Shown piece by piece: positions 7,488 through 12,373 of a DNA stretch of 12,393 nt; within the stretch, counting starts at the first letter, position 1, and every line of letters begins with the position of its first letter. Made by a program: the position numbers and the translations under genes. The notes under the pieces are model-generated. The model searched no databases and was not told the origin of the DNA. It saw only the letters and a program-made list of their open reading frames with translations. Source of the stretch: JABMRF01 sp964434235 (lineage in GTDB: Bacteria; Patescibacteriota; Patescibacteriia; UBA11705; JABHMO01); assembly GCA_964434235.1 (NCBI GenBank), contig CAYSUN010000033.1, positions 1 to 12,393 on the forward strand, written 5' to 3'.

Positions 7488-7516
7488 TTGACAAAAAGTA
7501 AAAAATGCATTAGAAT
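7488..7516 (+). promoter_or_regulatory. Distal promoter P1 of the infA operon or of a small RNA
   Basis: TTGACA (7488-7493), a 17-base spacer and TAGAAT (7511-7516) form a strong sigma70-type promoter 6 bases after the mutL stop. Transcription would begin near 7523 and give a leader of about 150 nt before infA. Confidence 0.8.
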
Positions 7517-7522
7517 ATCTAG

Positions 7523-7630
7523 GTAGTAAAAATAAACTAAATTTAGAGATTGTCACAAATGAGTAGACAGTGAGGCCACTAATTTATTTGTTTAATTTTA
7601 GCTAATGTTTTGGCCCTGTTTATAAGGGGA
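7523..7630 (+). ncRNA. Candidate structured leader or small RNA between P1 and P2
   Basis: This non-coding stretch starts at the predicted P1 start and ends at P2. It can form GGCCA (7574-7578) with TGGCC (7611-7615), enclosing CTAA (7579-7582) with TTAG (7598-7601). Upstream it has the palindrome CTAAATTTAG (7537-7546), and downstream CCCT/AGGG (7614-7617 with 7625-7628), which competes with the first stem. Repeated CTAA and TTAG words allow alternative pairings, as in regulatory leaders. No T-run closes it. It matches no RNA family I know; assignment as RNA is an inference. Confidence 0.35.
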
Positions 7631-7658
7631 TTGACATATTTTTAAAAATGATTATAAT
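7631..7658 (+). promoter_or_regulatory. Proximal consensus promoter P2 of infA
   Basis: TTGACA (7631-7636), a 16-base spacer and TATAAT (7653-7658) match both sigma70 hexamers exactly. Transcription would start near 7665, only about 8 bases before the infA ATG, leaving no room for an SD. Confidence 0.88.
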
Positions 7659-7672
7659 TAAGTTACTTTTTC

Positions 7673-7888
7673 ATGGGAAAAAAAGATGTTATTGAAATGG
7701 CTGGGGTAGTTGAAGAACTGCTACCAGCAAGCTCCTTTCAGGTCACCTTAGAAAATGGTCATACTGTTTTGGCCCATTTAGCTGGTAAAATGAGAATGAA
7801 TCGCATTCGAATTCTTGTCGGCGACAAGGTCAAAATTGAGATGACACCATATGATTTGAGTAAGGGAAGAATAGTGTATCGCTATTAA
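7673..7888 (+). CDS. infA: Translation initiation factor IF-1
   Basis: IF-1 binds the A site of the 30S subunit during initiation, together with IF-2 and IF-3. The protein is 71 residues, the standard length, and is a single S1-like OB fold: the DVIEMAGVVEELLP start, the ENGHTVLAHLAGKMR core and the GDKVKIEMTPYDLSKGRIVYR end are all typical of the family. It is the first gene of the ribosomal operon and lies just downstream of a consensus promoter, with a predicted leader of about 8 nt and no SD. In many bacteria infA follows map or secY genes; here mutL is upstream instead. A 69-nt gap with hairpins separates it from rpmJ. Confidence 0.97.
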   Translation: MGKKDVIEMAGVVEELLPASSFQVTLENGHTVLAHLAGKMRMNRIRILVGDKVKIEMTPYDLSKGRIVYRY

Positions 7889-7915
7889 TTTCAAGTCTAA
7901 ATAATTTACAAACAA

Positions 7916-7957
7916 CCGCTTCTTTAGGGGAGTGGCTAGTATTAAACTACTTTTTTT
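7916..7957 (+). promoter_or_regulatory. Two hairpins and a T-run abutting the rpmJ start
   Basis: CCGCTTC (7916-7922) pairs with GGAGTGG (7929-7935) using two G-T wobbles. Next, TAGT-ATTAA-ACTA (7937-7949) forms a short stem, followed by C and seven T (7951-7957) that touch the rpmJ ATG at 7958. It resembles a weak attenuator between infA and the rest of the operon, or a structure that controls rpmJ initiation. Confidence 0.4.
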
Positions 7958-8071
7958 ATGAAAGTACGAACTTCAGTCAAAAAAATTTGTAAAGATTGTA
8001 AAACAATTCGTCGAAAACGAAGAGTTTGTGTTGTTTGTAAAAACCCTAAACATAAACAAAGACAAGGATAA
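7958..8071 (+). CDS. rpmJ: 50S ribosomal protein L36
   Basis: L36 is the smallest protein of the large subunit and helps to organise 23S rRNA. This frame of 37 residues, a normal length, begins MKVRTSVKKICKDCK and ends KNPKHKQRQG. The zinc site is complete: C11, C14, C27 and H32, the CxxC...CxxxxH layout of the zinc-binding form of L36. An extra cysteine, C24, is also present. The gene sits in its classical place between infA and rpsM. The ATG follows seven T directly and has no SD. Six bases separate its stop from the rpsM start. Confidence 0.97.
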   Translation: MKVRTSVKKICKDCKTIRRKRRVCVVCKNPKHKQRQG

Positions 8072-8076
8072 TTATT

Positions 8077-8463
8077 ATGGCAAGAATAGCAGGAGTAAAT
8101 ATTCCAAGAGAAAAAAGAGTGGTTATTGCGTTAACCTATATTTATGGTATCGGCATAACTAAATCTGAAGAAATTTTAAAAAAATTAGATATTGATAAAA
8201 ATATCAAAGTTCAAGACTTGTCAGAAGAAAAAGTTAATGAACTTCGTCAAGAAGTAGAAAAAGATAAGGTTGAAGGAACTTTAAGACGTGAAGTTTTGTC
8301 AAATATAAAAAGATTAAAAGAAATTAAATCATATCGTGGTAGCAGACATTTAAAAGGTCTTCCAGCTCGCGGACAACGATCAAAAACAAACAGTCGAACT
8401 GTTCGTGGAAATAAAAGAAAAACAGTTGGAAGCGGAAGAAAACCATCTGCTCAGAAAACATAA
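8077..8463 (+). CDS. rpsM: 30S ribosomal protein S13
   Basis: S13 sits in the head of the 30S subunit and contacts the P-site tRNA and the 50S subunit. The 128-residue protein has the family start ARIAGVNIPREKRVVIALTYIYGIG, the helix-two-turn-helix body, and the basic tail SYRGSRHLKGLPARGQRSKT (around 86-105) followed by a Lys/Arg-rich extension that contacts RNA. It starts 6 bases after rpmJ. A weak AAGGA lies 9 bases before the ATG, the only hint of an SD in the ribosomal operon. It is followed by rpsK after 6 bases. Confidence 0.98.
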   Translation: MARIAGVNIPREKRVVIALTYIYGIGITKSEEILKKLDIDKNIKVQDLSEEKVNELRQEVEKDKVEGTLRREVLSNIKRLKEIKSYRGSRHLKGLPARGQRSKTNSRTVRGNKRKTVGSGRKPSAQKT

Positions 8464-8469
8464 TTTACT

Positions 8470-9015
8470 ATGGAAGATAAGCAAACAACAACTCAAACAG
8501 ATAGTAATCCAGAAGAAATTCAGGCTACTGTTGATGTTGCTCAATCAGAGACAAACGGTGAACCTACAGTTGAGTCTTTATTAGCAACAATGCCGATTGA
8601 AGTTGGTAAAAATAAAAAGTCAGGAAAGAAGGTAAAAGGAAAAAGAGGTAAGAAAAAAAATTATCGTAGTATTCCAGTAGGCAATGCTTACGTGAAGGCT
8701 ACTTATAATAATACAATCGTAACTTTAACTGATCAAGTTGGAAATGTAATTTCATTTTCAAGTGCTGGTTCAAATGGATTCAAAGGCCCTAAAAAAGCTA
8801 CTCCTTTTGCAGCAACTGTGATTGTAAAAGATGCGGTTGAAAAAGCTAAACCATACGGTTTGAAGGATGTTAATGTTTATGTAAATGGTGTTGGTATGGG
8901 CAGAGAATCTGCAGTTCGTGGATTCAATGGTAATGGCTTAAATGTTTTATCAATAAAAGACGTTACTCCGATTCCACATAATGGATGTCGAAAACGTAAA
9001 GCTAGAAGAGTTTAA
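8470..9015 (+). CDS. rpsK: 30S ribosomal protein S11 with long N-terminal extension
   Basis: S11 is on the 30S platform, near the mRNA exit and the Shine-Dalgarno helix. The protein is 181 residues, against about 130 usually. The S11 core begins near residue 62 and has the expected YVKATYNNTIVTLTD, FKGPKKATPFAA and GMGRESAVRGF segments and the DVTPIPHNGCRKRKARRV end. Ahead of it lie about 45 Thr/Gln/Glu-rich, probably disordered residues and then a Lys-rich stretch. An internal ATG at 8590 would give a 141-residue protein of more usual size. I kept 8470 because it leaves a 6-base gap after rpsM, like the other junctions here, and the extension stays open. No SD is seen at either start. Confidence 0.93.
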   Translation: MEDKQTTTQTDSNPEEIQATVDVAQSETNGEPTVESLLATMPIEVGKNKKSGKKVKGKRGKKKNYRSIPVGNAYVKATYNNTIVTLTDQVGNVISFSSAGSNGFKGPKKATPFAATVIVKDAVEKAKPYGLKDVNVYVNGVGMGRESAVRGFNGNGLNVLSIKDVTPIPHNGCRKRKARRV

Positions 9016-9023
9016 TTAAATAT

Positions 9024-9659
9024 ATGGCAAGGAATTTAGACCCAAAATGTAAACAATGCAGAAGAGAGCGCGCAAAGTTGTATCTTAAAGGTGAAAGATG
9101 CAATAGTTCGAAGTGTGCGATGGTTAAGCGAAATTATATTCCTGGTATACATGGAATTAAACAAGGAAAAGGTGCTCGTTTGACTGGCTATGGTATTCAA
9201 CTTAGAGAAAAACAAAAAGCCAAGAGAACATATAGAATTTTGGAAGATCAATTTAGAAAATATTTCGATAAAGCAATTGCTAGAACTGGGGATACTGGAG
9301 AAAATTTATTCAAATTATTAGAAAGTCGATTAGACAATGTAGTTTATAAAGCAGGCTTTGCGGTTAGTCGTGATGCTGCTAGACAATTTATTGGGCATAA
9401 TCATTTTCTAGTAAATGGTAAAAAGGTAAATATTCCTTCATTCCAAGTTCATATAAAAGACAAAATTACAATTAAACCAAAAAGTTTGGGAATGGAAAAG
9501 TTCAGTAGTTTAACTGAAACATTAAAAAATGTTCAAATTCCAGAATGGTTGTCCGTTGATATGAAAGAATTAATAATTACAGTTGTTGACGAAATAAGTC
9601 TTGAAAAAAGCAATCCTGGAATTGATTTGAAATTGATTATTGAGTATTACTCAAGATAA
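9024..9659 (+). CDS. rpsD: 30S ribosomal protein S4
   Basis: S4 is a primary 16S rRNA binder that nucleates 30S assembly and in many bacteria represses its own operon. The 211-residue length is typical. The N-terminus holds a full zinc site, C9, C12, C26 and C31, as in the zinc-containing S4 proteins. The S4 RNA-binding fold is at about 98-160 (LESRLDNVVYKAGFAVSRDAARQ, then NHFLVNGKKVNIPS), and the end is IIEYYSR. It starts 8 bases after rpsK without an SD. Downstream lies a 135-base hairpin-rich gap before rpoA, the largest gap inside this operon, which could be an S4 target (inference). Confidence 0.98.
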   Translation: MARNLDPKCKQCRRERAKLYLKGERCNSSKCAMVKRNYIPGIHGIKQGKGARLTGYGIQLREKQKAKRTYRILEDQFRKYFDKAIARTGDTGENLFKLLESRLDNVVYKAGFAVSRDAARQFIGHNHFLVNGKKVNIPSFQVHIKDKITIKPKSLGMEKFSSLTETLKNVQIPEWLSVDMKELIITVVDEISLEKSNPGIDLKLIIEYYSR

Positions 9660-9666
9660 ATTAAAA

Positions 9667-9768
9667 ATTTATTAGAAAATAAATATTTACTGGCGAAGGA
9701 CAGATCCAAGCGTCCGCTGCCAGTCTAAACCCATTTGGGGCTTAACTCAGATTAGATCCAATTGATCT
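9667..9768 (+). promoter_or_regulatory. Hairpin-rich leader of rpoA, candidate cis-regulatory RNA
   Basis: Several stems lie one after another. ATTTATT-AGAA-AATAAAT is at 9667-9684. A two-tier hairpin at 9689-9724 has ACTGGC/GCCAGT outside, a symmetric GAA/GCT internal loop, and GGAC/GTCC inside with a 10-nt loop. CCC-ATTT-GGGG is at 9730-9740, and AGATC-CAATT-GATCT at 9754-9768. TCTAA (9724-9728) could instead pair with TTAGA (9752-9756), competing with the last stem. AGATCCAA occurs twice (9702-9709 and 9754-9761). No T-run follows the main hairpin, so termination is unlikely. Confidence 0.5.
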
Positions 9769-9794
9769 TATTTGAAGTAAGTAATAAAAAAAGT

Positions 9795-10490
9795 ATGGAA
9801 AAACTATTAGTGCCTTCAAAGATTTCTTACGAAGAAAGTGAGAATAAAAACAAGGCAACGTTAATTATTGAACCATGTTACTTCGGTTATGGTACAACAC
9901 TTGGTAATGCACTTAGAAGAGTTTTACTTTCATCATTACCAGGCGCAGCCGTAACTGCTGTGAAAATTGCTGGTGTTGATCAGGAATTTTCAGCGATTGA
10001 AAATGTAAAGGAAGATGTTCTACAGATTTGTTTAAAATTAAAAGAACTTCGATTGAAAGTTTATAGCACTGAACCTGTAAAACTAAAATTAAAAGTTAAA
10101 GGTGCTTCTAAAGTAACAGGTGCAGATTTCGAAAAAAACAGTGAAGTTGAAATCGTTAATCCAGATTTGGTTATTACTGAAATTACTGATAAAAAAGGTG
10201 AGCTTGATATGGAAATTACTGTTCAACAAGGAAGAGGTTATTGGCCAACAGAAGAAAGAAGTAAAGAAGACATTGAAATAGGTACAATTTTACTTGATTC
10301 AATTTTTACCCCAGTTCGTAAGGTCGGTTATAAAGTGTTAGCTACTCGTGTTGGTGAAATAACTAACTACGATAAATTGGAAATGGAAATTGAAACTGAT
10401 GGTACAATGTCACCTCAAGAAGCGATTGAGCAAGCATCAAAACTGTTGATTGACCATTTTTCACTACTAACTAGCAAAGAAGAAAAATAA
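9795..10490 (+). CDS. rpoA: RNA polymerase alpha subunit, N-terminal domain only
   Basis: Alpha forms the dimer on which beta and beta' assemble. I start it at the ATG at 9795 (MEKLLVPSKI), giving 231 residues. A TTG at 9762 would add 11 residues but lies inside a hairpin and adds nothing family-like. The assembly domain is complete: GYGTTLGNALRR (31-42), LLSSLPGAAVTAVKI, VEIVNPDL, the QQGRGYWPTEER segment, and the closing SPQEAIEQASKLLIDHF helix. The protein stops just after it. The C-terminal domain that normally follows a linker and contacts UP elements and activators (total about 310-330 residues) is absent, and rplQ starts 5 bases later, so no split-off domain hides downstream. No SD is present. 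Confidence 0.96.
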   Translation: MEKLLVPSKISYEESENKNKATLIIEPCYFGYGTTLGNALRRVLLSSLPGAAVTAVKIAGVDQEFSAIENVKEDVLQICLKLKELRLKVYSTEPVKLKLKVKGASKVTGADFEKNSEVEIVNPDLVITEITDKKGELDMEITVQQGRGYWPTEERSKEDIEIGTILLDSIFTPVRKVGYKVLATRVGEITNYDKLEMEIETDGTMSPQEAIEQASKLLIDHFSLLTSKEEK

Positions 10491-10495
10491 TTTTT

Positions 10496-10846
10496 ATGCG
10501 ACATAGAAAGACAACACCAAAATTAGGTTTGAAAGTCGGGCCAAGAAAAGCCTTGTTTAGAGGATTGGCTACTAGTTTGGTTTTGAAAGAAAAAATTAAA
10601 ACTACTGAATCAAAAGCCAAAGCAATTAGACCAATTATTGAAAAGTTTGTAACTGTAAGTAAAGTTAATACTTTAGCTACTCGCAGAAAGCTAATTGCTT
10701 ATTTTTACGACGAAAAAGCTGTTAATAAATTATTAGATAAAATTGGCCCTAAATATCAAGAACGGCAAGGTGGTTATACCAGAATTATAAAGCTTCCCGA
10801 AAGAAAAGGTGATAACGCAAAAGTGGCTATAATTGAATTTGTATAA
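10496..10846 (+). CDS. rplQ: 50S ribosomal protein L17
   Basis: L17 lies near the peptide exit tunnel of the 50S subunit. The 116-residue protein has the full family pattern: MRHRKTTPKLGLKVGPRKAL at the start, FRGLATSLVLKEKIKTTESKAKAIRPIIEKF in the middle, and the closing GPKYQERQGGYTRIIKLPERKGDNAKVAIIEFV. It starts 5 bases after rpoA, its usual partner in the alpha operon, and ends 3 bases before rplM. No SD is seen, so translation may depend on coupling to rpoA. Confidence 0.98.
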   Translation: MRHRKTTPKLGLKVGPRKALFRGLATSLVLKEKIKTTESKAKAIRPIIEKFVTVSKVNTLATRRKLIAYFYDEKAVNKLLDKIGPKYQERQGGYTRIIKLPERKGDNAKVAIIEFV

Positions 10847-10849
10847 TAT

Positions 10850-11206
10850 ATGGAAAGAAAAATACATAAAATCGATGCTACAGATAAGGTTCTTGGCCGT
10901 TTGGCTTCAGAAATCGCTATTTTGCTTCGTGGAAAACATAAAGTATCATTTCAACCAAATGTTGATGGTGGGGATATTGTAGAGGTAAGTAATGTCAAAA
11001 ATATTAAGCTTACTGGAAATAAAATTGAACAAAAAAAATATTACCGACATTCTGGTTATCCTGGTGGTTTAACAGCTACACCTATAAAAGCAAAAATGGC
11101 TAATGATCCAAAGTTTGTTTTATGGACAGCGGTTTATCACATGTTGCCAACCAATAGACTTAGAGATGAAATGATAAAAAGATTAAAGTTTGTAAAAAGT
11201 AAATAA
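10850..11206 (+). CDS. rplM: 50S ribosomal protein L13, short form
   Basis: L13 is an early assembly protein of the 50S subunit. This one is 118 residues against about 142 in most bacteria. The core is intact: KIDATDKVLGRLASEIAILLRGKHK, then NVDGGDIVEVSNVKNIKLTGNK, the KKYYRHSGYPGG motif and the MLPTNRLRDEMIKRLKF segment. Missing are roughly ten residues before the core and the usual tail of about fifteen at the end. The gene begins 3 bases after rplQ and ends 2 bases before rpsI, without an SD. In other bacteria rplM-rpsI is a separate pair; here it is joined to the alpha operon. Confidence 0.97.
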   Translation: MERKIHKIDATDKVLGRLASEIAILLRGKHKVSFQPNVDGGDIVEVSNVKNIKLTGNKIEQKKYYRHSGYPGGLTATPIKAKMANDPKFVLWTAVYHMLPTNRLRDEMIKRLKFVKSK

Positions 11207-11208
11207 TT

Positions 11209-11724
11209 ATGCCAGAAGAAATTAAGAAAACTGAAACAAAGAAAAAAACTGTTACAGCTAAAGTTGTTACTTCAGTTAAAGCTCAACCAAAATTGGATGA
11301 ATTAGTTGTTGAAGAAAAAGATAGTAAAAAGAAAGCTGAGTATTTGTATGGTGTAGGAAAAAGAAAAAGTGCAGTTGCTCAAGTTCGAGTATATAAAAAA
11401 GGAACAGGAAAAGTTACAATTAACGGTAAAGATGTCGCTGATTATTGTGCAACTCCAAATCATGTGGAAAAAGTATTATCACCATTGAAAGTTGTTGGTC
11501 AAAATGAAAAGCTTGATGTTACTGCAAAGGTTGTCGGAGGCGGTAGCAATGCACAAGCTGAAGCAGTTCGACATGGTATGGCAAGAGCATTATTGTTATT
11601 AAATATAAATTTTAGAAAACCATTAAAAAAATCTGGATATATCACAAGAGATCCAAGAAAGAAGGAAAGAAAGAAACCAGGTTTGAAAAGAGCTAGAAAA
11701 GCTCCACAGTGGAAAAAACGTTAA
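11209..11724 (+). CDS. rpsI: 30S ribosomal protein S9 with N-terminal extension
   Basis: S9 binds the 30S head; its C-terminal Arg touches the P-site tRNA. The protein is 171 residues, about 40 more than usual. Residues 1-43 are a Lys/Thr/Glu-rich extension with no family match. The S9 core starts near residue 45 (YLYGVGKRKSAVAQVRVYKKGTGKV) and includes the GGGSNAQAEAVRHGMARAL stretch and the ITRDPRKKERKKPGLKRARK tail; it ends QWKKR, where many S9 end in FSKR, so the terminal Arg is kept. The start is firm: it lies 2 bases after rplM and no other Met occurs before the core. Last gene of the operon, followed by a strong terminator. Confidence 0.97.
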   Translation: MPEEIKKTETKKKTVTAKVVTSVKAQPKLDELVVEEKDSKKKAEYLYGVGKRKSAVAQVRVYKKGTGKVTINGKDVADYCATPNHVEKVLSPLKVVGQNEKLDVTAKVVGGGSNAQAEAVRHGMARALLLLNINFRKPLKKSGYITRDPRKKERKKPGLKRARKAPQWKKR

Positions 11725-11738
11725 AATATTTATATATC

Positions 11739-11765
11739 AAAAAATTCTGCTTTGCAGAATTTTTT
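11739..11765 (+). terminator. Terminator of the ribosomal operon
   Basis: AAAAAATTCTGC (11739-11750), loop TTT, and GCAGAATTTTTT (11754-11765) form a perfect 12-bp stem. It has A-tract and T-tract on opposite sides, so it could act on both strands. It lies 14 bases after the rpsI stop. Confidence 0.93.
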
Positions 11766-11781
11766 GTTTTTAAATGATAAA

Positions 11782-11806
11782 GGGCGCGAATCAATGATTC
11801 GCGCCC
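11782..11806 (-). terminator. GC-rich perfect hairpin, probable terminator of the NADAR gene
   Basis: GGGCGCGAATCA, one central A, and TGATTCGCGCCC form a perfect 12-bp inverted repeat. On the minus strand it begins 5 bases after the TAA at 11812 that ends the full NADAR frame, and TTTATCATTT follows it. The T-run is short, so it may act together with the hairpin at 11739-11765. Confidence 0.6.
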
Positions 11807-11811
11807 AAGTG

Positions 11812-12270
11812 TTATAGTTTTTTTTGTAGTTGAGCCCTGATCTTCGTGAGTCGTCCGCAAAATTCAGTTTCCGTTAAAACGGTATCTGATTCCTTGGAAC
11901 ACCCCATGGAATGTGTCAGAACTGCATTTCTTGTCGCTAAAAGAGCGTTTTTGAAGCCTTCATTAGTTGCTAGAGCAGCAAAGGCTTGATCTAGCAGTTC
12001 TTGGTATTCATGGCTTTTTCGCCTAATTGGAGTCCCTTTCCACCAAAGAGTTTGTATTCTTTTCTAAGCTAAGTTTCGTTTTTGGCCACGAAACTTAGCT
12101 TCTTTACCTACAAGTTTGCAAACTTCTACTTGGATGTGTTCTTTTTCAAATTTGAAGGATTGTAGTAAACCCTCCATTGAAGCGCATTTTACACCATCAA
12201 ATATGAACGGGTGAGGAGCAAAATTGCTCAAATTACCAGCCGGAAAACCGTTTTTTGATCCAATGTCCAT
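11812..12270 (-). pseudogene. NADAR/YbiA-family protein split by an in-frame TAG
   Basis: NADAR proteins act on ADP-ribose or related N-glycosidic bonds; YbiA acts on riboflavin-pathway intermediates and others remove ADP-ribose from guanosine bases. The minus-strand frame runs from the ATG at 12270 to the TAA at 11812: 68 residues, a TAG at 12066-12064, then 83 residues in the same frame. The first part has the family signature (GNLSNFAPHPFIFDGVKCASMEGLLQ, with the Glu of the SMEG turn, and KLVGKEAKFRG). The second part continues it: KRIQTLWWKG, SHEYQELLDQAFAAL, NAVLTHSMG, TVLTETEFCGRL. A consensus promoter, a GAGGT SD and a 3' hairpin are all intact. No other lesion is visible, so this is a recent pseudogene, a readthrough gene, or a sequence error. 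The 3' half looks more GC-rich than its neighbours. Confidence 0.82.
12066..12101. repeat. Perfect 14-bp inverted repeat at the NADAR stop codon
   Basis: AAGCTAAGTTTCGT (12066-12079) and ACGAAACTTAGCTT (12088-12101) are exact reverse complements around an 8-base loop TTTTGGCC. On the coding (minus) strand the second arm ends with the T of the TAG. It lies wholly inside the coding frame and has no following T-run on the coding strand, so it is not a usual terminator. Confidence 0.9.
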
Positions 12271-12275
12271 TTTTT

Positions 12276-12280
12276 ACCTC
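12276..12280 (-). promoter_or_regulatory. Shine-Dalgarno of the NADAR gene
   Basis: On the minus strand GAGGT ends 5 bases before the ATG at 12270. It supports that start and shows that the 5' end of the gene is intact. Confidence 0.75.
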
Positions 12281-12299
12281 GTTTTGTAAAAGAAGTATA

Positions 12300-12328
12300 A
12301 GTATATCTTATATCATTGTTTTTGTCAA
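12300..12328 (-). promoter_or_regulatory. Promoter of the NADAR gene
   Basis: On the minus strand TTGACA (12328-12323), a 17-base spacer and TATACT (12305-12300) form a near-consensus sigma70 promoter. Transcription would start near 12293, about 23 bases before the start codon. Confidence 0.85.
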
Positions 12329-12349
12329 TAGTTTGTAGTTGGGTATAAT
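12322..12349 (+). promoter_or_regulatory. Divergent plus-strand promoter leaving the window
   Basis: TTGTCA (12322-12327), a 16-base spacer and TATAAT (12344-12349) form a candidate promoter for a gene beyond the right edge. Its -35 element overlaps the -35 of the minus-strand NADAR promoter, so the two may compete or share control. Confidence 0.5.
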
Positions 12350-12373
12350 AAAGCAAAAGGCACAGGTATAATA
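12342..12373 (+). repeat. Direct repeat of GGTATAATA
   Basis: GGTATAATA occurs at 12342-12350 and at 12365-12373, 23 bases apart; the flanks are also similar (AAG and GAG). It could be two tandem -10 elements or an operator pair next to the divergent promoter. No gene begins before the window ends. Confidence 0.4.

Noticed and set aside
9667..9768. Known riboswitch or self-cleaving ribozyme before rpoA
   Set aside because: I could not match the conserved core bases of hammerhead, fluoride, preQ1 or guanidine elements, so only an unassigned structured leader is claimed.
9762..9794. TTG start that would add 11 residues to RpoA
   Set aside because: The added residues are not family-like and the codon lies in a hairpin (9754-9768). 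The ATG at 9795 gives the expected MEKLLVPSKI start.
768..11724. Recoding of TGA to glycine as in some Candidate Phyla Radiation lineages
   Set aside because: None of the conserved genes has an in-frame TGA; all read full length with the standard code.
12066..12101. Inverted repeat as a terminator
   Set aside because: On the minus strand AGAAAAGA follows it, not a T-run; on the plus strand only CTTT follows, and no plus-strand gene ends there.
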